From: Arthrobacter hankyongi
GTDB lineage: Bacteria > Actinomycetota > Actinomycetes > Actinomycetales > Micrococcaceae
DNA: 64,000 nt
Assembly (NCBI RefSeq): GCF_022012395.1
Contig: NZ_JAKLTQ010000008.1
Span: 1-64,000 of the forward strand
Direction of reading: 5' to 3'
A program made the translations under genes and the position numbers. The first letter of the stretch is position 1, and each line of letters begins with the position of its first letter. The notes under the pieces are model-generated. The model was given only the letters and a program-made list of their open reading frames with translations. It did no database searches and was not told where the DNA came from. This document shows, in pieces, positions 62,953-64,000 of this stretch.

Positions 62953-64000
62953 CGCCGGCTCCTTCCAGGGGCTGGGCGTCGGCATCGGGGGTGGTGCCGA
63001 AGGCGGCCCAGGCGCCGGTGCCCTGGCTCAGCCACCGGTCCTCGGGCACGGCCGGGGACGGATGGCCGTGCCCGGTGCCGTTGGTGACGATGGAGACCAG
63101 GTCCTCGTGGGTGAAGCGCTGGTGCACCGCGGCGATGCCCAGGCCCTTGTCAACCTCGGCGGTGCCGAGCATCTTGGCCAGGGCCACGGCCCGTTCCATC
63201 TTGTGCCGGATCTTGTTCGTGCCGGCGGTCGCGGCTTCCTTGAGCCAGAGGGCTGCGCCGGAACCGATGGCCAGGAACTCGGCCTCGGCCGGATTCACCG
63301 CCCGCACCTTCCGCTCCAGCGGCCCGGACGGGGCCGGCGGGAAGTGCGCGTCGATGACCGCGGGCACGCCCGGGCGGGCCACCCGGTGCCGGGCGACCTC
63401 GACCGGGCCGGTATCCGACGTATGGACGATGACCACCTCCTCGCCCTGGCGGCGGACCCAGACCGCCGAACCCATCAGCGTGTGCGGCACCGAGTAGCGG
63501 GCGTGGTCGAAGGTGACCATCGGGGTGTTCGAGGGGACCTGGCGCACCTGGCCGAACGCCGCGGTCATCGGTGTGCCGGGCACCGGGTGCAGGCGGGCAC
63601 GCTCGATGACCTTGAGCATCTCGGCCGGGATTTCCAGCGTCGCACGGTGGACCCGTGAGTTCACCTCGTCCATGAACGCGGTGCAGGCGTCCTCGAGCTC
63701 ACTGAAGGAGGCGTACCCGGGCAGCAGGTTCGCGTCGGTGGGCACCAGGTCCGCCTTGGCGATCCTCACGGCGTTCTCCACCCCGCCCTTGGACACCGGG
63801 TCTGCCGGCAGGCAGGTGGCCACCGAGGTCGAGTAGTGCCGGGCGAAAGCGACCATCTGCGGGTTGCGCACCGGGATCCCGGCCACGTGCTCGATGGTGA
63901 CGGTCTTCTCGTTGTCGGTCAGCACGTACGTGGGGACCCCGCCGAGGATCCTAAAGCACCGGTCCAGGGCCGTGAACACGCTCGGCAGCGTCTTATCCAG
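62942..64000 (-). CDS. istA: IS21-family transposase IstA (5' end outside window)
   Basis: 352 residues are visible; the N-terminus is cut by the window. The DDE catalytic core shows YVLTDNEKTVTIEHVAG (Asp) and DPVSKGGVENAVRIAKADLV (Glu), followed by a C-terminal Mu-type domain (TFDHARYSVPHTLMGSAVWV). It mobilises the element with IstB. No stop or frameshift is seen in the visible part. Confidence 0.93.
   Translation of the reverse strand: MDKTLPSVFTALDRCFRILGGVPTYVLTDNEKTVTIEHVAGIPVRNPQMVAFARHYSTSVATCLPADPVSKGGVENAVRIAKADLVPTDANLLPGYASFSELEDACTAFMDEVNSRVHRATLEIPAEMLKVIERARLHPVPGTPMTAAFGQVRQVPSNTPMVTFDHARYSVPHTLMGSAVWVRRQGEEVVIVHTSDTGPVEVARHRVARPGVPAVIDAHFPPAPSGPLERKVRAVNPAEAEFLAIGSGAALWLKEAATAGTNKIRHKMERAVALAKMLGTAEVDKGLGIAAVHQRFTHEDLVSIVTNGTGHGHPSPAVPEDRWLSQGTGAWAAFGTTPDADAQPLEGAGDEH

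Larger units (their letters stand above)
62026..64000 (-). mobile_element. IS21-family insertion sequence (partial in window)
   Basis: Begins TGTCAACTGCAGG at 62026, has three ~21-bp terminal direct repeats, and carries istB and istA in the overlapping order typical of IS21. The far end is outside the window. Confidence 0.85.

Overview
The window is chromosomal DNA from a high-GC actinobacterium, most likely an Arthrobacter-type member of the Micrococcaceae. The signs are a fused 2-oxoglutarate metabolism enzyme (Kgd type), a GuaB1-type protein, the 24-residue ribosomal protein bL37, a SigR/RsrA thiol-stress pair, the gene order aroA-rsgA-hisN, a SAM-IV riboswitch, an smpB/ssrA pair next to ftsEX, and an actinobacterial Tad pilus locus. 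All calls come from reading the sequence. No database search was run.

Layout. 1-16.7 kb is conserved core: a pair of CNNM/CorC membrane proteins, guaB1, kgd, a GDSL-like protein, bL37, rsrA-sigR (with its own SigR-type promoter), a DoxX protein, aroA, rsgA, hisN, and a riboswitch-controlled class V cysteine desulfurase. 16.8-23 kb holds a methyltransferase, a Zn/Mn ABC importer followed by its DtxR-type repressor, a carboxylate-amine ligase and a SARP-type regulator. A decayed aspartate kinase copy follows. 24.2-29.4 kb is a compact cassette: DHA2 exporter, cytochrome P450, ferredoxin, ferredoxin reductase and a TetR regulator with candidate operators. 29.6-33.8 kb is ssrA, smpB, an M23 peptidase, ftsX and ftsE on the minus strand.

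The usual partner of ftsE, prfB, lies 11 kb away at 44.8-45.9 kb. Between them sit a nine-gene minus-strand operon (branched-chain-type ABC importer, acyl-CoA synthetase, TetR, 3-hydroxybutyrate-type dehydrogenase, alpha/beta hydrolase) and a plus-strand PadR/permease pair with a near-perfect palindromic operator.

46-64 kb is the accessory part. A Tad pilus locus on the minus strand has been broken three times. A small Tad gene is split by a 1.5-kb insertion carrying a frameshifted SIR2-like gene, flanked by a 5-bp direct repeat; rejoining it restores an 80-codon frame. The tadC-like gene is split by an island of about 10 kb with loss of its middle, and its 5' end is cut by an IS21-family element that runs off the window. 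The island contains an IS1634-family element with 42-bp direct repeats, phage terminase small subunit and HNH genes without any structural genes, several orphan small proteins, three copies of an unrecognised ~100-residue family, and two coiled-coil membrane proteins that each end next to one arm of a 57-bp inverted repeat. This symmetric organisation is the most unusual feature of the window.
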